Shown here: in pieces, positions 51,806 to 61,900 of the stretch
How the letters are laid out: every line of letters begins with the position of its first letter
Numbering within the stretch: position 1 is the stretch's first letter
Assembly: GCA_015698285.1 (NCBI GenBank)
Contig: CP048685.1
Location: forward strand, 1,612,001-1,676,000
Origin: Candidatus Nitronauta litoralis
GTDB taxonomy: Bacteria; Nitrospinota; Nitrospinia; Nitrospinales; Nitrospinaceae
Direction of reading: 5' to 3'
DNA: 64,000 bases
Made by a program: the position numbers and the translations under genes
The notes under the pieces: generated by a model
Told to the model about the DNA's origin: nothing
The model's database searches: none
Seen by the model: the letters and a program-made list of their open reading frames with translations, nothing else

Positions 51806-51811
51806 GAAAAT

Positions 51812-52123
51812 ATGACGGAAGAAACTCAGAATAACCCCCTGGACCGGCGGCGTATAATGACCGGGACTGTGGTAAGCGACAAGATGGACAAGACTGCGGT
51901 GGTTCGTGTGGACCGGGTGTATAAACACACCAAGTTTAAAAAGATCATTCGCCGGTCTAAGAAATACCACTGTCATGATGAGGCCAACCAGTGCAAGCCC
52001 GGAGATTTCGTTGAAATTCGCGAAACCCGTCCGCTCAGTAAGCTTAAGCGCTGGTGCCTGGTGCGCATCATCAAGCAGGCGGAAGTGATTGAAGCTCCAG
52101 CCGCAGGGAAGGTGGCGTCATGA
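51812..52123 (+). CDS. rpsQ: 30S ribosomal protein S17
   Basis: The 103-residue protein contains [18 protein letters not shown] and the loop [17 protein letters not shown] typical of S17, with a short tail. It overlaps rplN by four bases (ATGA). Confidence 0.96.
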   Translation: MTEETQNNPLDRRRIMTGTVVSDKMDKTAVVRVDRVYKHTKFKKIIRRSKKYHCHDEANQCKPGDFVEIRETRPLSKLKRWCLVRIIKQAEVIEAPAAGKVAS

Positions 52124-52488
52124 TTCAGCTTCGAACGGTGATGGAGGTTGCGGATAACTCCGGGGCGCGGAAGGTGCAATGCATCAAAGTGCTTGGGGGT
52201 AGTGGCCGTCGATACGCCTCGGTGGGTGACATCATCGTGGTGGCGGTAAAAGAAGCCGAGCCGCACAGCAATGTTAAAAAGGGCGAAGTGAAAAAAGCGG
52301 TGATCGTGAGGACCCGTAAGGAATTGAGACGGACCAACGGTAGTTACATCAAGTTTGATAGTAATGCCGCGGTTTTGGTTAATGATGCGCGTGAGCCGGT
52401 TGGAACGCGTATCTTCGGTCCGGTGGCCCGTGAATTGCGCGCCAAGCGATTTCTGAAAATCCTGTCCCTTGCTCCGGAGGTGTTGTGA
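52120..52488 (+). CDS. rplN: 50S ribosomal protein L14
   Basis: The 122-residue protein starts [19 protein letters not shown] and ends in [16 protein letters not shown]. It sits at the subunit interface and contacts h14. Overlaps rpsQ by four bases and rplX by one. Confidence 0.97.
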   Translation: MIQLRTVMEVADNSGARKVQCIKVLGGSGRRYASVGDIIVVAVKEAEPHSNVKKGEVKKAVIVRTRKELRRTNGSYIKFDSNAAVLVNDAREPVGTRIFGPVARELRAKRFLKILSLAPEVL

Positions 52489-52814
52489 TGGCGGCTCCCA
52501 AGATTGCGGTCAAAAAAGATGATCTGGTAGAGGTTATTTCCGGTCGGGAAAAAGGTAAAAAAGGAAAAGTGCTGGCCGTGTTCCCGGGTGAAGAGCGGAT
52601 CACGATTGAAAAGCTCAACATGCTGAAGCGTCACCTCAAGCCCAGCCAGGCGAACAAGCAAGGCGGGATTGTTGAGAAGGAAGGTAAGTTGCATGTGTCC
52701 AATGTCATGCTGATCGACTCCGAAGGCAAGCGCACCCGCGTTAAATGGAAGCGTCTGGAGGATGGTAAGCGTGTCCGGGTAGCAGCAAGAACCGGTGAGG
52801 TAATCGATCAGTAA
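52488..52814 (+). CDS. rplX: 50S ribosomal protein L24
   Basis: The 108-residue protein has the KOW core [21 protein letters not shown] and a basic C-terminus. It initiates 50S assembly near the tunnel exit. ATG 52488 shares its A with the rplN stop. Confidence 0.96.
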   Translation: MAAPKIAVKKDDLVEVISGREKGKKGKVLAVFPGEERITIEKLNMLKRHLKPSQANKQGGIVEKEGKLHVSNVMLIDSEGKRTRVKWKRLEDGKRVRVAARTGEVIDQ

Positions 52815-52891
52815 AACGCCATTGCTGCACGGGTAGTAAAAAGTTAAGTTACGAACAACATTTTAAGCAAAAGAAAGACGCGCCATTTTTT

Positions 52892-53431
52892 ATGTCGACA
52901 CTGAAAACAGCATTTAACGAAAAGCTCAAGAGCCAGATCCAGAAAGAGCTTGGCCTGCCGAATGTTATGCAAGTACCAAAGCTCAGCAAGATCGTGGTCA
53001 ACATGGGGTTGGGAGAGGCGATTCAAAATGCCAAGCTGATTGAGGCGGGTGTTGAGCAGCTCCGGGCCATCACGGGCCAGGCTCCTGTGGTGACCAAGTC
53101 CAAAAATGCGATTTCCAATTTCAAGCTGCGGGAGAATATGCCCATCGGGGTGCGTGTTACCTTGCGCGGTGAACGCATGTATGAATTTTTTGAGCGGCTG
53201 GTCTCTTTTGCGCTTCCTCGGGTGCGCGACTTTAAAGGTCTGTCGCCCAAATCATTTGACGGTCGTGGAAATTACACGCTTGGTTTAAAAGAGCAATTGA
53301 TTTTTCCCGAAATCCCTTTTGATAAGGTTGAGAAAATCAAGGGAATGAATATCACCATCTGCACCTCTGCTGATTCTGATGAGCAAGGGCGCGTGTTGTT
53401 GAAGACGTTGGGATTTCCCCTGCGTAACTGA
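52892..53431 (+). CDS. rplE: 50S ribosomal protein L5
   Basis: The 179-residue protein has [16 protein letters not shown], the [15 protein letters not shown] motif and [10 protein letters not shown] at the end. It forms the 5S RNA-binding ring with L18 and contacts P-site tRNA. It lies 77 bases after rplX. Confidence 0.97.
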   Translation: MSTLKTAFNEKLKSQIQKELGLPNVMQVPKLSKIVVNMGLGEAIQNAKLIEAGVEQLRAITGQAPVVTKSKNAISNFKLRENMPIGVRVTLRGERMYEFFERLVSFALPRVRDFKGLSPKSFDGRGNYTLGLKEQLIFPEIPFDKVEKIKGMNITICTSADSDEQGRVLLKTLGFPLRN

Positions 53432-53456
53432 TCACCGTGATTTAAAGAAATGAGAC

Positions 53457-53642
53457 ATGGCAAAAAAATCATTAGTTTCAAAATCCCAGCGCAAACCCAA
53501 GTTTGAAGTGCGCGGATACAACCGTTGCCGGGTTTGCGGCAGGCCACGGGCGTTCCTGAGGAAATTCGGCATGTGCCGGATCTGTTTCAGAACACGCGCG
53601 TTGCAGGGTGAAATTCCCGGAGTTACCAAGGCTAGTTGGTAA
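53457..53642 (+). CDS. rpsN: 30S ribosomal protein S14, zinc-binding (type Z)
   Basis: The 61-residue protein starts [16 protein letters not shown] and has the zinc ribbon CRVCGRP...CRICF (two CxxC pairs), then [18 protein letters not shown]. The short length is typical of type Z S14. A 121-base gap separates it from rpsH. Confidence 0.96.
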   Translation: MAKKSLVSKSQRKPKFEVRGYNRCRVCGRPRAFLRKFGMCRICFRTRALQGEIPGVTKASW

Positions 53643-53763
53643 GGTTCCGGTGGGTAGCTTTTTTGGGGCATTTGGTGGCCCTGGATTCAAAACAATGTTC
53701 GAGCTAAAGCCAATCGGCGGCGGAGTTGACTCCCGGTCCGGATGGCAGGAGAGACGATAGCTT

Positions 53764-54156
53764 ATGATGACCGATCCCATAGCGGATATGTTTACCCGGA
53801 TTCGTAATGCCCTTCAGGCTAAGCATCCCCGGGTTGATGTGCCTAAATCCAAGATCAAAGTCCGGATTGCCGAGATCCTGAAAGAAGAAGGGTTCATTCG
53901 TAATTTTCGTACTGTGGAGCAAGGTGCTCAGGGAATTCTGCGAATGCAATTGAAATACCAGGATGGCGAAGGGGCGATCCATGGGATCCGCAGAATCAGT
54001 AAACCCGGATTGCGGGTCTATGTTTCCACGGATGAAGTGCCTCGGGTGTTGAATGGTCTGGGTACGGCAATTTTATCGACGTCTCAAGGATTGGCAACCG
54101 ATGTAGCCTGTCGCGAGAAACGCGTTGGCGGCGAGGTTTTGGGGTACGTCTGGTAG
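53764..54156 (+). CDS. rpsH: 30S ribosomal protein S8
   Basis: The 130-residue protein contains [18 protein letters not shown] and the C-terminal [22 protein letters not shown]. It binds 16S rRNA and in E. coli represses the spc genes. Its upstream gap of 121 bases, including a GGGCATTTGGTGGCCC-like dyad, is longer than usual within this cluster. Confidence 0.96.
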   Translation: MMTDPIADMFTRIRNALQAKHPRVDVPKSKIKVRIAEILKEEGFIRNFRTVEQGAQGILRMQLKYQDGEGAIHGIRRISKPGLRVYVSTDEVPRVLNGLGTAILSTSQGLATDVACREKRVGGEVLGYVW

Positions 54157-54203
54157 TCAGAAATTTGCGAAGCGCATAGGCGTTTCATTAACGGATTGTA
54201 ATT

Positions 54204-54755
54204 ATGTCACGTGTTGGTAAAAAACCAATTGATCTGCCCAAAGGGGTGGAATTCAATATGAGCGGTAACCTTTGTAAGATCAAAGGCCCTAAGGGTGAGC
54301 TCAAGCGGGATCTCCCTGCTAATATGACCCTTGAAACGGACGATGGTAAAATTGTGGTCAAGCGTCCGAGTGATGCCAGGCAGGACCGTGCTCTTCATGG
54401 GTTGACGCGTGCTCTGGTCAACAACATGGTGGTCGGGGTCAGTCAGGGTTTCATGAAGCAGCTCAATATTGTGGGTGTCGGTTACAAGGTAGAGCAAAAA
54501 GGAAAAAACCTGGTGTTGCATCTCGGGTTTTCACATTCGGTCGCTTTCCCGGCTCCAGAGGGAATCGAGTTTGAGGTGGACCCTAAGGCAAACACTATCA
54601 AGGTCAAAGGGATCGATAAAGAGAAGGTCGGGCAAACCTCGGCTGAAATCAGAAAACTGCGTCCACCGGAGCCTTACAAGGGCAAGGGCGTTATGTATGC
54701 TGACGAACGCATTCGCCGTAAAGCGGGTAAAGCGGCTGTCGGCGCCGGAAAATAA
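54204..54755 (+). CDS. rplF: 50S ribosomal protein L6
   Basis: The 183-residue two-domain protein starts MSRVGKKPIDLPKGV and ends in PYKGKGVMYADERIRRKAGK. It lies near the sarcin-ricin loop. It is 47 bases after rpsH. Confidence 0.97.
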   Translation: MSRVGKKPIDLPKGVEFNMSGNLCKIKGPKGELKRDLPANMTLETDDGKIVVKRPSDARQDRALHGLTRALVNNMVVGVSQGFMKQLNIVGVGYKVEQKGKNLVLHLGFSHSVAFPAPEGIEFEVDPKANTIKVKGIDKEKVGQTSAEIRKLRPPEPYKGKGVMYADERIRRKAGKAAVGAGK

Positions 54756-54766
54756 CAGGCGGGAAT

Positions 54767-55132
54767 ATGGCAACTACAGAACGACGGCGATTGCGCCTGG
54801 CAAGAAAAATGCGGATCAAGAAAAAGATCCAGAACGAGAAGGGTCGGCCGCGGCTGACTGTTTTCCGTACCAGCAAACACATCTACGCCCAGATTGTAAG
54901 CGATCAGGAGCGCAAGACGCTGGTGATGGCTTCCACACAATCGAAGGAGCTCAAGGGCAAATTCGAGCATGGTGGAAACGTGGATGCGGCAAAACAGGTT
55001 GGCGAGCTGCTGGGCGACAAAGCGCAACAGGCAGGAATCAAGGAAGTGGTCTACGATCGAAACGGTTTTATTTACGCCGGGCGAGTCAAGGCGCTGGCGG
55101 ATGCTGTCCGAAGCAAGGGCGTACAGTTCTAG
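54767..55132 (+). CDS. rplR: 50S ribosomal protein L18
   Basis: The 121-residue protein starts with basic residues for 5S RNA binding and contains RPRLTVFRTSKHIYAQIV and a C-terminal GRVKALADAVRSKGV. It is 11 bases after rplF. Confidence 0.97.
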   Translation: MATTERRRLRLARKMRIKKKIQNEKGRPRLTVFRTSKHIYAQIVSDQERKTLVMASTQSKELKGKFEHGGNVDAAKQVGELLGDKAQQAGIKEVVYDRNGFIYAGRVKALADAVRSKGVQF

Positions 55133-55156
55133 CTTCGACTCTAAGGGAGACAACCA

Positions 55157-55693
55157 TTGCAAGATAAGCGGGGTCAGGAAAAGCGTAGCCGGGATGGTCG
55201 GGATGCCCGGGATAAGGATTTTGTAGACAAGGTTGTTACGATCAAGCGTGTCGCCAAGGTGGTCAAAGGCGGGCGGCGGTTTAGTTTCAGTGCGCTGGTA
55301 GTCGTTGGCAACCGTGAAGGGCAAGTGGGCTGGGGTCTTGGTAAGGCTAACGAAGTGCCCGAAGCGATTCGCAAGGGTGTCGAGAAAGCGAAAAAGAACC
55401 AGATCAAGGTTTCCCTTGAAGGCACCACCATTCCACATGAGGTGATCGGCAAGTTTGGTTCCGGCGAGGTTTTGCTGAAACCTGCATCCCGTGGTACGGG
55501 GCTGATCGCAGGTGGGGCCGTTCGCGCGGTGCTTGAAGCGGTAGGGATCAAGGACATCCTGACTAAATGTCTTCGAACCAACAATCCCCATAATGTGGTC
55601 AAAGCCACCATTAACGGTCTAACGGTGTTGCGCGGACCAAAACAGTGCGGTCAGGTTCGTGGCAAGGAACTGGATTATCAGGCGACAGCCTAA
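55157..55693 (+). CDS. rpsE: 30S ribosomal protein S5
   Basis: The 178-residue protein has [21 protein letters not shown] and the ARGTG-type loop [21 protein letters not shown]. Start is TTG 55157 after AAGGGAG. In most bacteria rpmD (L30) follows; here rplO starts 15 bases later. Confidence 0.96.
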   Translation: MQDKRGQEKRSRDGRDARDKDFVDKVVTIKRVAKVVKGGRRFSFSALVVVGNREGQVGWGLGKANEVPEAIRKGVEKAKKNQIKVSLEGTTIPHEVIGKFGSGEVLLKPASRGTGLIAGGAVRAVLEAVGIKDILTKCLRTNNPHNVVKATINGLTVLRGPKQCGQVRGKELDYQATA

Positions 55694-55708
55694 GAGGCAG
55701 AAAACGAT

Positions 55709-56149
55709 ATGTTGAAACTTGAATCATTGAAAAGCCACCCTTCTCAGCAGAAGTCTCCCAAGCGTGTTGGTCGGGGAGTCGGTTCTGGCACAGGGAAAAC
55801 CTGTGGCAAGGGTCAAAAGGGTCAGAAAAGCCGTTCCGGCGGCAACCCGCATCCATGGTTTGAAGGTGGGCAGATGCCTCTTCAACGCCGATTGCCAAAG
55901 CGGGGGTTCACCAATATTTTCCGGAAAGAATACGAGGTGATCAATCTCAAGCAGATCGCCGGTCTCAGCGTTGATGGGGCGATCACCCCTGACGTTCTGA
56001 AAGAAAAAGGTCTTGTTAAAAAGGCAACCGCAGTGAAGATTCTGGGTGAAGGCGATCTGACGTCCGGCGTGGAAATCCAGGCGCACAAGTTCAGTAAATC
56101 GGCGGTGGAGAAAATCGAAAAGTCCGGAGGAAAGGCTGTAGTCCTTTAG
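55709..56149 (+). CDS. rplO: 50S ribosomal protein L15
   Basis: The 146-residue protein has the Gly-rich KRVGRGVGSGTGKTCGKGQK start, GGQMPLQRRLPKRGF and a C-terminal VEIQAHKFSKSAVEKIEKSG. It directly follows rpsE without an intervening rpmD and directly abuts secY. Confidence 0.96.
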   Translation: MLKLESLKSHPSQQKSPKRVGRGVGSGTGKTCGKGQKGQKSRSGGNPHPWFEGGQMPLQRRLPKRGFTNIFRKEYEVINLKQIAGLSVDGAITPDVLKEKGLVKKATAVKILGEGDLTSGVEIQAHKFSKSAVEKIEKSGGKAVVL

Positions 56150-57466
56150 ATGGCAGGAGCGGAAAGTTTCGCTAATATGTTTCGGGTTCCGGAGCTTAAG
56201 CGCCGGATCTTTTTTACCCTGGGCATGCTGGTGGTTTACCGGATCGGGGCGCATATCCCCACGCCGGGAATCGACGGGGTGGCTCTTGCGGAGTTGTTTG
56301 AGCAGGCGAAAAACACGATTCTGGGGTTTTTCGACATGTTCTCCGGAGGCGCGCTCAGCCGGTTGACGATTTTTGCGCTGGGCATCATGCCCTACATCAC
56401 GTCTTCCATTATCCTCCAGTTGCTGACCATTGTGTCGCCGCACCTTGAGAGGTTGAAGAAGGAAGGCGAGCAGGGCCAGAAAAAAATAACGCAGTACACA
56501 CGCTATGGCACCATCGGAATTGGACTGGTGCAAAGTTCAGGAATCGCCATCGCGCTTGAGGGAATGACCAGCCCGGGTGGTGCATCGGTTGTTATTGAAC
56601 CCGGAATGGGGTTCCGGCTGATGACTATGTTGACGCTCACCTGTGGCACGGCATTTTTGATGTGGCTCGGTGAGCAGATCAACGAGTTTGGTGTTGGCAA
56701 CGGCATCTCGCTGATTATCTTTACGGGTATCGTGTCGGGTGTTCCGGCGGCTATTTTACAGTCGATGGATCTGATGGGTACCGGAGAATTGTCTCTCCTC
56801 CTGGTTCTCATGCTGCTGGTTCTGATGGCAGCGGTTGTCGGTTTTATCGTGTTTACCGAAGGGGGACAACGGCGGATACCCATCCAGTATGCGAAACGGA
56901 TGGTGGGTCGGCGCATGGTAGAGGGCAGCAGTCAGCATCTGCCGCTCAAGGTTAACACCGCTGGTGTTATACCGCCGATATTTGCGTCTTCACTCATCAT
57001 GATGCCGGCATCTCTGGCATCTGTTTACCCGAATGAGTGGACGCAGACTTTTGCTGCCATGTTGACACCGGGTAACACGATTTACAGCCTGATTTTTTGC
57101 GGGGCGATCTTTTTCTTCTGTTACTTTTACACCTCGGTTATTTTTAATCCGGTGGATGTGGCGGATAACATGAAGAAAAACGGAGGGTTTGTTCCAGGGA
57201 TTCGACCCGGTCCGAAAACATCGGACTACATCGACACGATACTGTCGAAGCTGACGTTTTACGGGGCGATTTACCTTTGTTTTGTCTGCATATTGCCGGA
57301 TTATCTGATAAAATATGCGCAACTTCCGTTTTATTTCGGCGGAACCAGCCTGCTGATTGTCGTTGGCGTTTCCCTGGATACCATGCAGCAGATTGAATCC
57401 CATCTCGTAATGCGTAATTACGATGGTTTTATGAAAAAAGGGAAAATCCGCGGACGCCGTGGTTGA
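56150..57466 (+). CDS. secY: Preprotein translocase subunit SecY
   Basis: The 438-residue protein has ten predicted membrane spans. The opening FRVPELKRRIFFTLG and the pore region IPTPGIDG are visible, as are GIMPYITSSIILQLL and SLIIFTGIVSGVP. It forms the channel with SecE. The ATG immediately follows the rplO stop. Confidence 0.98.
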   Translation: MAGAESFANMFRVPELKRRIFFTLGMLVVYRIGAHIPTPGIDGVALAELFEQAKNTILGFFDMFSGGALSRLTIFALGIMPYITSSIILQLLTIVSPHLERLKKEGEQGQKKITQYTRYGTIGIGLVQSSGIAIALEGMTSPGGASVVIEPGMGFRLMTMLTLTCGTAFLMWLGEQINEFGVGNGISLIIFTGIVSGVPAAILQSMDLMGTGELSLLLVLMLLVLMAAVVGFIVFTEGGQRRIPIQYAKRMVGRRMVEGSSQHLPLKVNTAGVIPPIFASSLIMMPASLASVYPNEWTQTFAAMLTPGNTIYSLIFCGAIFFFCYFYTSVIFNPVDVADNMKKNGGFVPGIRPGPKTSDYIDTILSKLTFYGAIYLCFVCILPDYLIKYAQLPFYFGGTSLLIVVGVSLDTMQQIESHLVMRNYDGFMKKGKIRGRRG

Positions 57467-57509
57467 GGTCTCCCGGCGAGGCTAGGGTTCGTTGTCGTCG
57501 AGGTTGAAC

Positions 57510-58151
57510 ATGAAGTTGATCCTGTTGGGGCCTCCGGGTTCGGGAAAAGGGACACAATCGGGTATGCTCCGGGATAAATTTAATATCCCGCAGATTTCAA
57601 CTGGAGACCTTCTCAGGAAGGCGGTCTCCAGTAAAACCGCGCTAGGTATTAAGGCGCGGGAATACATGGATAAGGGGCATCTGGTTCCGGATGAGCTTGT
57701 TCTGGACATGATCCGGGAGCGTTTGCAGCAAGAGGATTGTAAAAACGGTTATGTCCTCGACGGGTTCCCAAGGACTGTGGTGCAGGCAGAAAAGCTCGAT
57801 GAAATGCTCGCTTCGGTTGGCGAGAAACTGGATGAAGTGATTGATCTTGAAGTTAACCCGGAAGAGATTCTGGTCCGGTTGACGGGGCGCAGAACCTGTC
57901 GAAGTTGTAACGCCATGTTTCACGAAACGCTGAAACCGGCAAAGCAGCCAGCTGTTTGTGATCATTGCGGCGGCGAGTTGTACCAGCGGGCCGATGATAA
58001 CGAAGAGACGGTGATGAACCGGCTCAAGGAATACGAAAATAAAACGGCACCATTAAAAGAATTTTACAGAAAGCAGGGAAATTTGAAATCAGCAAAAGGG
58101 AGTGGCTCCATGGATGACATCTTTGATCGTATCTGCTCCCTGGTGTCCTGA
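57510..58151 (+). CDS. adk: Adenylate kinase, zinc-binding LID form
   Basis: The 213-residue protein has the P-loop [23 protein letters not shown] and [10 protein letters not shown]. The LID domain carries cysteines CRSC...CDHC, a zinc finger found in many non-enterobacterial enzymes. ATG 57510 is preferred; the upstream frame extends to 57492 without a ribosome site. No map gene follows, and infA starts two bases after the stop. Confidence 0.95.
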   Translation: MKLILLGPPGSGKGTQSGMLRDKFNIPQISTGDLLRKAVSSKTALGIKAREYMDKGHLVPDELVLDMIRERLQQEDCKNGYVLDGFPRTVVQAEKLDEMLASVGEKLDEVIDLEVNPEEILVRLTGRRTCRSCNAMFHETLKPAKQPAVCDHCGGELYQRADDNEETVMNRLKEYENKTAPLKEFYRKQGNLKSAKGSGSMDDIFDRICSLVS

Positions 58152-58153
58152 GT

Positions 58154-58372
58154 ATGTCTAAAGAAGAAGCCATTGAAGTGGAAGGTACCGTGCTCGAACC
58201 TCTGCCCAATGCAATGTTTCAGGTAGAGTTGGAAAACGGACACAAGGTACTGGCGCATATTTCCGGTAAGATGCGACTCCATTTCATTAAAATTCTACCG
58301 GGCGATAAGGTGAAGGTTCAGTTGTCACCGTATGATCTGACCCGGGGACGCATCACGTACCGTTACAAGTAA
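58154..58372 (+). CDS. infA: Translation initiation factor IF-1
   Basis: The 72-residue OB-fold protein reads [19 protein letters not shown] and ends [13 protein letters not shown]. It binds the 30S A site during initiation. It starts two bases after adk. Confidence 0.97.
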   Translation: MSKEEAIEVEGTVLEPLPNAMFQVELENGHKVLAHISGKMRLHFIKILPGDKVKVQLSPYDLTRGRITYRYK

Positions 58373-58385
58373 GAAGAGGCAAGCC

Positions 58386-58499
58386 ATGAAAGTAAGAGCA
58401 TCAGTAAAAAAGATTTGTAATAAATGCAAGGTGATCCGCCGCCGGGGCGTTGTGCGTGTGATCTGCGAAAACCCCAAGCATAAGCAACGCCAGGGATGA
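58386..58499 (+). CDS. rpmJ: 50S ribosomal protein L36, zinc-binding form
   Basis: The 37-residue protein is [19 protein letters not shown] followed by [18 protein letters not shown]. Cys11, Cys14, Cys27 and His32 are the zinc ligands. It lies between infA and rpsM as usual. Confidence 0.96.
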   Translation: MKVRASVKKICNKCKVIRRRGVVRVICENPKHKQRQG

Positions 58500-58555
58500 C
58501 GCTTTGCGTCCACTGGCTAAAGCTGAGATGAACAGTTTAAAGGAGATTAATTAAA

Positions 58556-58927
58556 GTGGCCCGAATTGCAGGCATTGACATTCCCCGTGAAAAGCGGGCG
58601 TATATTTCCCTGACTTACATCTACGGGGTCGGGCGCACCCGCTCCGCGAAAATTCTGGGACAGGCTAATATCGATCTCTCCACACGGGTGAAAGACCTGA
58701 CGGAAGATGAAGTGACCCGTATTCGCCAGATTATCGAAAAGGATTATGAGGTGGAAGGGGATCTCCGGCGAAACACGAACATGAATATGAAGCGTTTGAT
58801 GGATATCGGTTGTTACCGGGGGTTGCGTCATCGCCGCGGTTTGCCGGCACGCGGCCAGCGTACGCATACGAACGCCCGCACACGCAAAGGTCCCCGCAAG
58901 ACTGTGGGATCGAAAAAAGGTAAGTAA
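58556..58927 (+). CDS. rpsM: 30S ribosomal protein S13
   Basis: The 123-residue protein starts [18 protein letters not shown] with [14 protein letters not shown] and has the C-terminal [16 protein letters not shown] tail. Start is GTG 58556 after AAGGAG. It bridges to the 50S subunit. Confidence 0.97.
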   Translation: MARIAGIDIPREKRAYISLTYIYGVGRTRSAKILGQANIDLSTRVKDLTEDEVTRIRQIIEKDYEVEGDLRRNTNMNMKRLMDIGCYRGLRHRRGLPARGQRTHTNARTRKGPRKTVGSKKGK

Positions 58928-58956
58928 CAACTTAGACCCGAAGGGATAATTGAGTT

Positions 58957-59355
58957 ATGGCGGATAAAGGAAAAGCAGGAAAAAGCGGAAAGAAAAAAAG
59001 CAAAACAGCTCCCGAAACCGGAGTTGCTCATATTCGTGCGACCTTCAACAACACCATCGTGACCATCAGTGATTTGTCCGGGAATGTGGTGTCATGGTCC
59101 AGTGCGGGAGCACAGGGGTTCAAGGGATCGCGCAAGAGCACCCCGTTTGCAGCGCAGGTTGCGGCTGAAAAAGCTGCGGTAAAAGCAAAGGACATGGGCA
59201 TGCGCAAACTTGAGGTCCATGTTAAAGGACCTGGTGCCGGTCGGGAATCCGCAATCCGGTCTTTGCAGGCATGCGGGATGGAGGTTTCTGTTATTCGAGA
59301 TAAAACGCCAATTCCGCACAACGGTTGCCGACCACGAAAACGTCGGCGTGTATAA
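58957..59355 (+). CDS. rpsK: 30S ribosomal protein S11
   Basis: The 132-residue protein has a basic start, [16 protein letters not shown], and the C-terminal [23 protein letters not shown]-type end. It lies in the 30S platform. It is 29 bases after rpsM. Confidence 0.97.
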   Translation: MADKGKAGKSGKKKSKTAPETGVAHIRATFNNTIVTISDLSGNVVSWSSAGAQGFKGSRKSTPFAAQVAAEKAAVKAKDMGMRKLEVHVKGPGAGRESAIRSLQACGMEVSVIRDKTPIPHNGCRPRKRRRV

Positions 59356-59478
59356 AGTTTTTCCCGGCGCTTGATCCCCAGGGGGATTTGGGAAGTTGTC
59401 GGGCAGAAGTCATCGGGTCCGGGTGGACTCGAAAAAAAAATTAAAGTCGAAACATTTATTTCTCAAGGGAGAGTAATT

Positions 59479-60111
59479 TTGGCCAGATATACCGGTTCTG
59501 TTTGCAGGCTGTGCCGCCGCGAGGGCATCAAGCTTTATCTTAAAAGCGAGCGGTGCGAGACTCCGAAATGCGCAATCGACAAGCGCCCGTATCCGCCAGG
59601 TCAACACGGCCAGGGCAGGAGTCGGAGCAAGCCGTCCGAATACGGTATTCAGCTCAGAGAAAAGCAGAAGGTGCGCCGTATCTATGGTGTGCTGGAAGGC
59701 CAGTTTCGTAAATATTTTAAAACTGCCGATCGCCGTAAAGGTGTTACCGGTGAGTTGCTGTTGCAACTTCTGGAAACACGGTTGGATAATGTGGTGTACC
59801 GGTTGGGTCTTGCCGGTTCACGCAATGCGGCCCGCCAACTGGTGAAGCATCGTTTCTTTACGGTTAATGGAAAGCGTGTCAATGTGCCTTCCTATATCGT
59901 GAAGAAAGGTGACACCATCGGGATGGCAAAAGGCAAGAGCGAAAAGGCTCCGATCAAAACTGCGGTTGAAGTCATCAAGGGAAAGACATTGCCTTCATGG
60001 CTGGCTTTCGACTCGGATAAAATCGAAGGTCTTATTCAGACGCTGCCGGCACGGGAAGACATCACCTTACCCATTCAGGAGCAGTTGATCGTCGAACTCT
60101 ACTCAAGGTAA
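59479..60111 (+). CDS. rpsD: 30S ribosomal protein S4, zinc-binding form
   Basis: The 210-residue protein starts with TTG 59479 after AAGGGAGAG. Its N-terminus [18 protein letters not shown] then ETPKC gives four Cys for zinc. The S4 RNA-binding domain contains [21 protein letters not shown]. The frame extends upstream to 59371 without a good start. In E. coli S4 represses the alpha genes; here a hairpin lies between it and rpoA. Confidence 0.96.
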   Translation: MARYTGSVCRLCRREGIKLYLKSERCETPKCAIDKRPYPPGQHGQGRSRSKPSEYGIQLREKQKVRRIYGVLEGQFRKYFKTADRRKGVTGELLLQLLETRLDNVVYRLGLAGSRNAARQLVKHRFFTVNGKRVNVPSYIVKKGDTIGMAKGKSEKAPIKTAVEVIKGKTLPSWLAFDSDKIEGLIQTLPAREDITLPIQEQLIVELYSR

Positions 60112-60123
60112 TTAGCCCTCAAG

Positions 60124-60146
60124 CGGGCGCCAAATTTTGGAGCCCG
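60124..60146 (+). terminator. Hairpin between rpsD and rpoA, possible attenuator
   Basis: CGGGC and GCCCG pair around an inner CCAA/TTGG, with one mismatch between the stems. The short CTCTTTAA downstream makes a weak terminator at best. Confidence 0.4.
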
Positions 60147-60200
60147 ACTCTTTAACGAATCAGGAAATACGACACACCACCACGCCTAGGAGACGCATCC

Positions 60201-61229
60201 ATGATGCAGGGAATCGTTAAGCCAAAACGGCTTGATTTCGATAAAAAATCCCGAACCGATTTTTATGGGAAGTTCACTGCTGGACCTTTTGAAAGAGGTT
60301 ACGGCATTACTGTAGGAAATTCATTAAGACGAATGTTGCTATCGTCCATCGAAGGATCAGCGGTTATTGGTGCCAAATTCGAGGGCATCTATCATGAGTT
60401 CTCCACTATTCCGGGTGTAATTGAGGATGTGAGCGAAATCATCCTCAATTTGAAACAGCTGCACCTCAAGATGGATGGGCAGGATGAGATTAAACGCCTC
60501 TACCTGAAAAAGAATGAGGCGGGAGAAGTGACTGGAAAGGATTTTAACTCTGATCCGGATGTGGTCATCATGAACCCGGATCATCATCTGGCCACACTGG
60601 ATGCGACCGGCAACCTTGAAATGGAAGTCATCGTGACTCGTGGTCGCGGATATGTTCCGGCGGACCGGCATGATCTGGCCAACGAATCGGTACAGATGAT
60701 TCCTGTCGATGCGTTGTTCTCCCCAATTCACAAAGTGAATTACCTTGTCGAGAAAACCCGCGTTGGCCAGTCTACTGATTTTGATCAATTGGTCATGGAA
60801 GTCTGGACCAGTGGAGCCATTTCACCGGAAGATGCGGTGGCCTACGCCGCCAAGATCGTGAAAGATCACATGCAGATCTTCATTAACTTTGATGAAGAGC
60901 CGGAACCGGCACAGCCGCAAGTGGACGAGAAAAAACAGAAAACGCTCACCAACCTGTCCAAAAGTGTTGAAGAGCTTGAATTGTCCGTACGTTCATACAA
61001 CTGTCTCAAGAACGCGAATATCCAGACCATCGCCGAACTGGTACAGAAGGGTGATACGGAAATGCTCAAGACACGGAACTTTGGCCGTAAATCCTTGAAC
61101 GAGATTAAAGAAATTCTGGAAGAAATGGGACTCGGACTCGGCATGAAGCTGGAGGAGGACGACCTCAAACAAATCTCAGCTCTGCGCAAGAAAAAGGAAT
61201 TGGAGCCCGAGCCGGTGGAAAAACCCTGA
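60201..61229 (+). CDS. rpoA: DNA-directed RNA polymerase subunit alpha
   Basis: The 342-residue protein has the N-terminal dimerisation domain ([30 protein letters not shown]) and the C-terminal domain with [23 protein letters not shown], which binds UP elements and regulators. It is followed by rplQ after 52 bases. Confidence 0.98.
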   Translation: MMQGIVKPKRLDFDKKSRTDFYGKFTAGPFERGYGITVGNSLRRMLLSSIEGSAVIGAKFEGIYHEFSTIPGVIEDVSEIILNLKQLHLKMDGQDEIKRLYLKKNEAGEVTGKDFNSDPDVVIMNPDHHLATLDATGNLEMEVIVTRGRGYVPADRHDLANESVQMIPVDALFSPIHKVNYLVEKTRVGQSTDFDQLVMEVWTSGAISPEDAVAYAAKIVKDHMQIFINFDEEPEPAQPQVDEKKQKTLTNLSKSVEELELSVRSYNCLKNANIQTIAELVQKGDTEMLKTRNFGRKSLNEIKEILEEMGLGLGMKLEEDDLKQISALRKKKELEPEPVEKP

Positions 61230-61281
61230 ATACTTTTCGGGACTCCATCCATTGTCAACCTGAACTTAAGTTGTAAACGCT

Positions 61282-61839
61282 ATGCGACACCTAAAATCTG
61301 GCAGGACACTGGGCCGTACTTCAGCCCACCGCAAGGCACTGTTTCGTAATATGGTCACCTCGCTGATCTTCCACGAACGTATCACCACCACGCTGGCTAA
61401 AGCGAAGGAACTGCGCAGCCATGCTGAAAAAACAATCACGCTCGGAAAAAAGGGAACACTTCATGCGCGGCGCCAGGCATTGCGCGTGGTCAAATCCAAA
61501 GAGGCGTTCCAGAAATTATTCGGTCCGCTTTCCGAACGTTATGCCGAGCGGAATGGTGGGTACACGCGGATTCTGAAATTGGGGAACCGGCGCGGAGATG
61601 ATGCTCCAATGGCGATCATTGAGCTGGTCGACCGCGAGGGCGATGCTCCTGTAGAAGAGCCGAAGAAGGGCAAGGGCAAAAAGGCTGAAACCAAAAAGTC
61701 GGAGCCAAAGAAAGCCGAAGCTAAAAAGAAGGAAGAAGAGGCACCGAAAAAAGCCGAGTCCAAAGCCAAAGCTAAAAAAGAAGAAGAGCCGAAGGAAGAA
61801 AAACCAAAGGCTGATAAAAAAGACGACGCTAAAGAATAA
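61282..61839 (+). CDS. rplQ: 50S ribosomal protein L17 with long Lys/Glu/Ala-rich tail
   Basis: The first 116 residues are a normal L17 ([53 protein letters not shown]). The remaining about 65 residues are a highly charged repeat-like tail of Lys, Glu and Ala with motifs such as [17 protein letters not shown]. The E. coli protein has about 127 residues in total. The tail is probably disordered. It ends the ribosomal superoperon before a strong terminator. Confidence 0.95.
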   Translation: MRHLKSGRTLGRTSAHRKALFRNMVTSLIFHERITTTLAKAKELRSHAEKTITLGKKGTLHARRQALRVVKSKEAFQKLFGPLSERYAERNGGYTRILKLGNRRGDDAPMAIIELVDREGDAPVEEPKKGKGKKAETKKSEPKKAEAKKKEEEAPKKAESKAKAKKEEEPKEEKPKADKKDDAKE

Positions 61840-61858
61840 GCGTTCAGAAATAGTATCT

Positions 61859-61898
61859 AAAAAGCCTCCGGCCCCTCAAGGGTCGGAGGTTTTTTTTT
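61859..61898 (+). terminator. Strong bidirectional rho-independent terminator after rplQ
   Basis: CCTCCGGCCC and GGGTCGGAGG form a ten-base-pair stem (one G-T) with a CTCAA loop, followed by nine T; AAAAAG on the other side supports termination of the convergent gene also. Confidence 0.9.
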
Positions 61899-61900
61899 GT

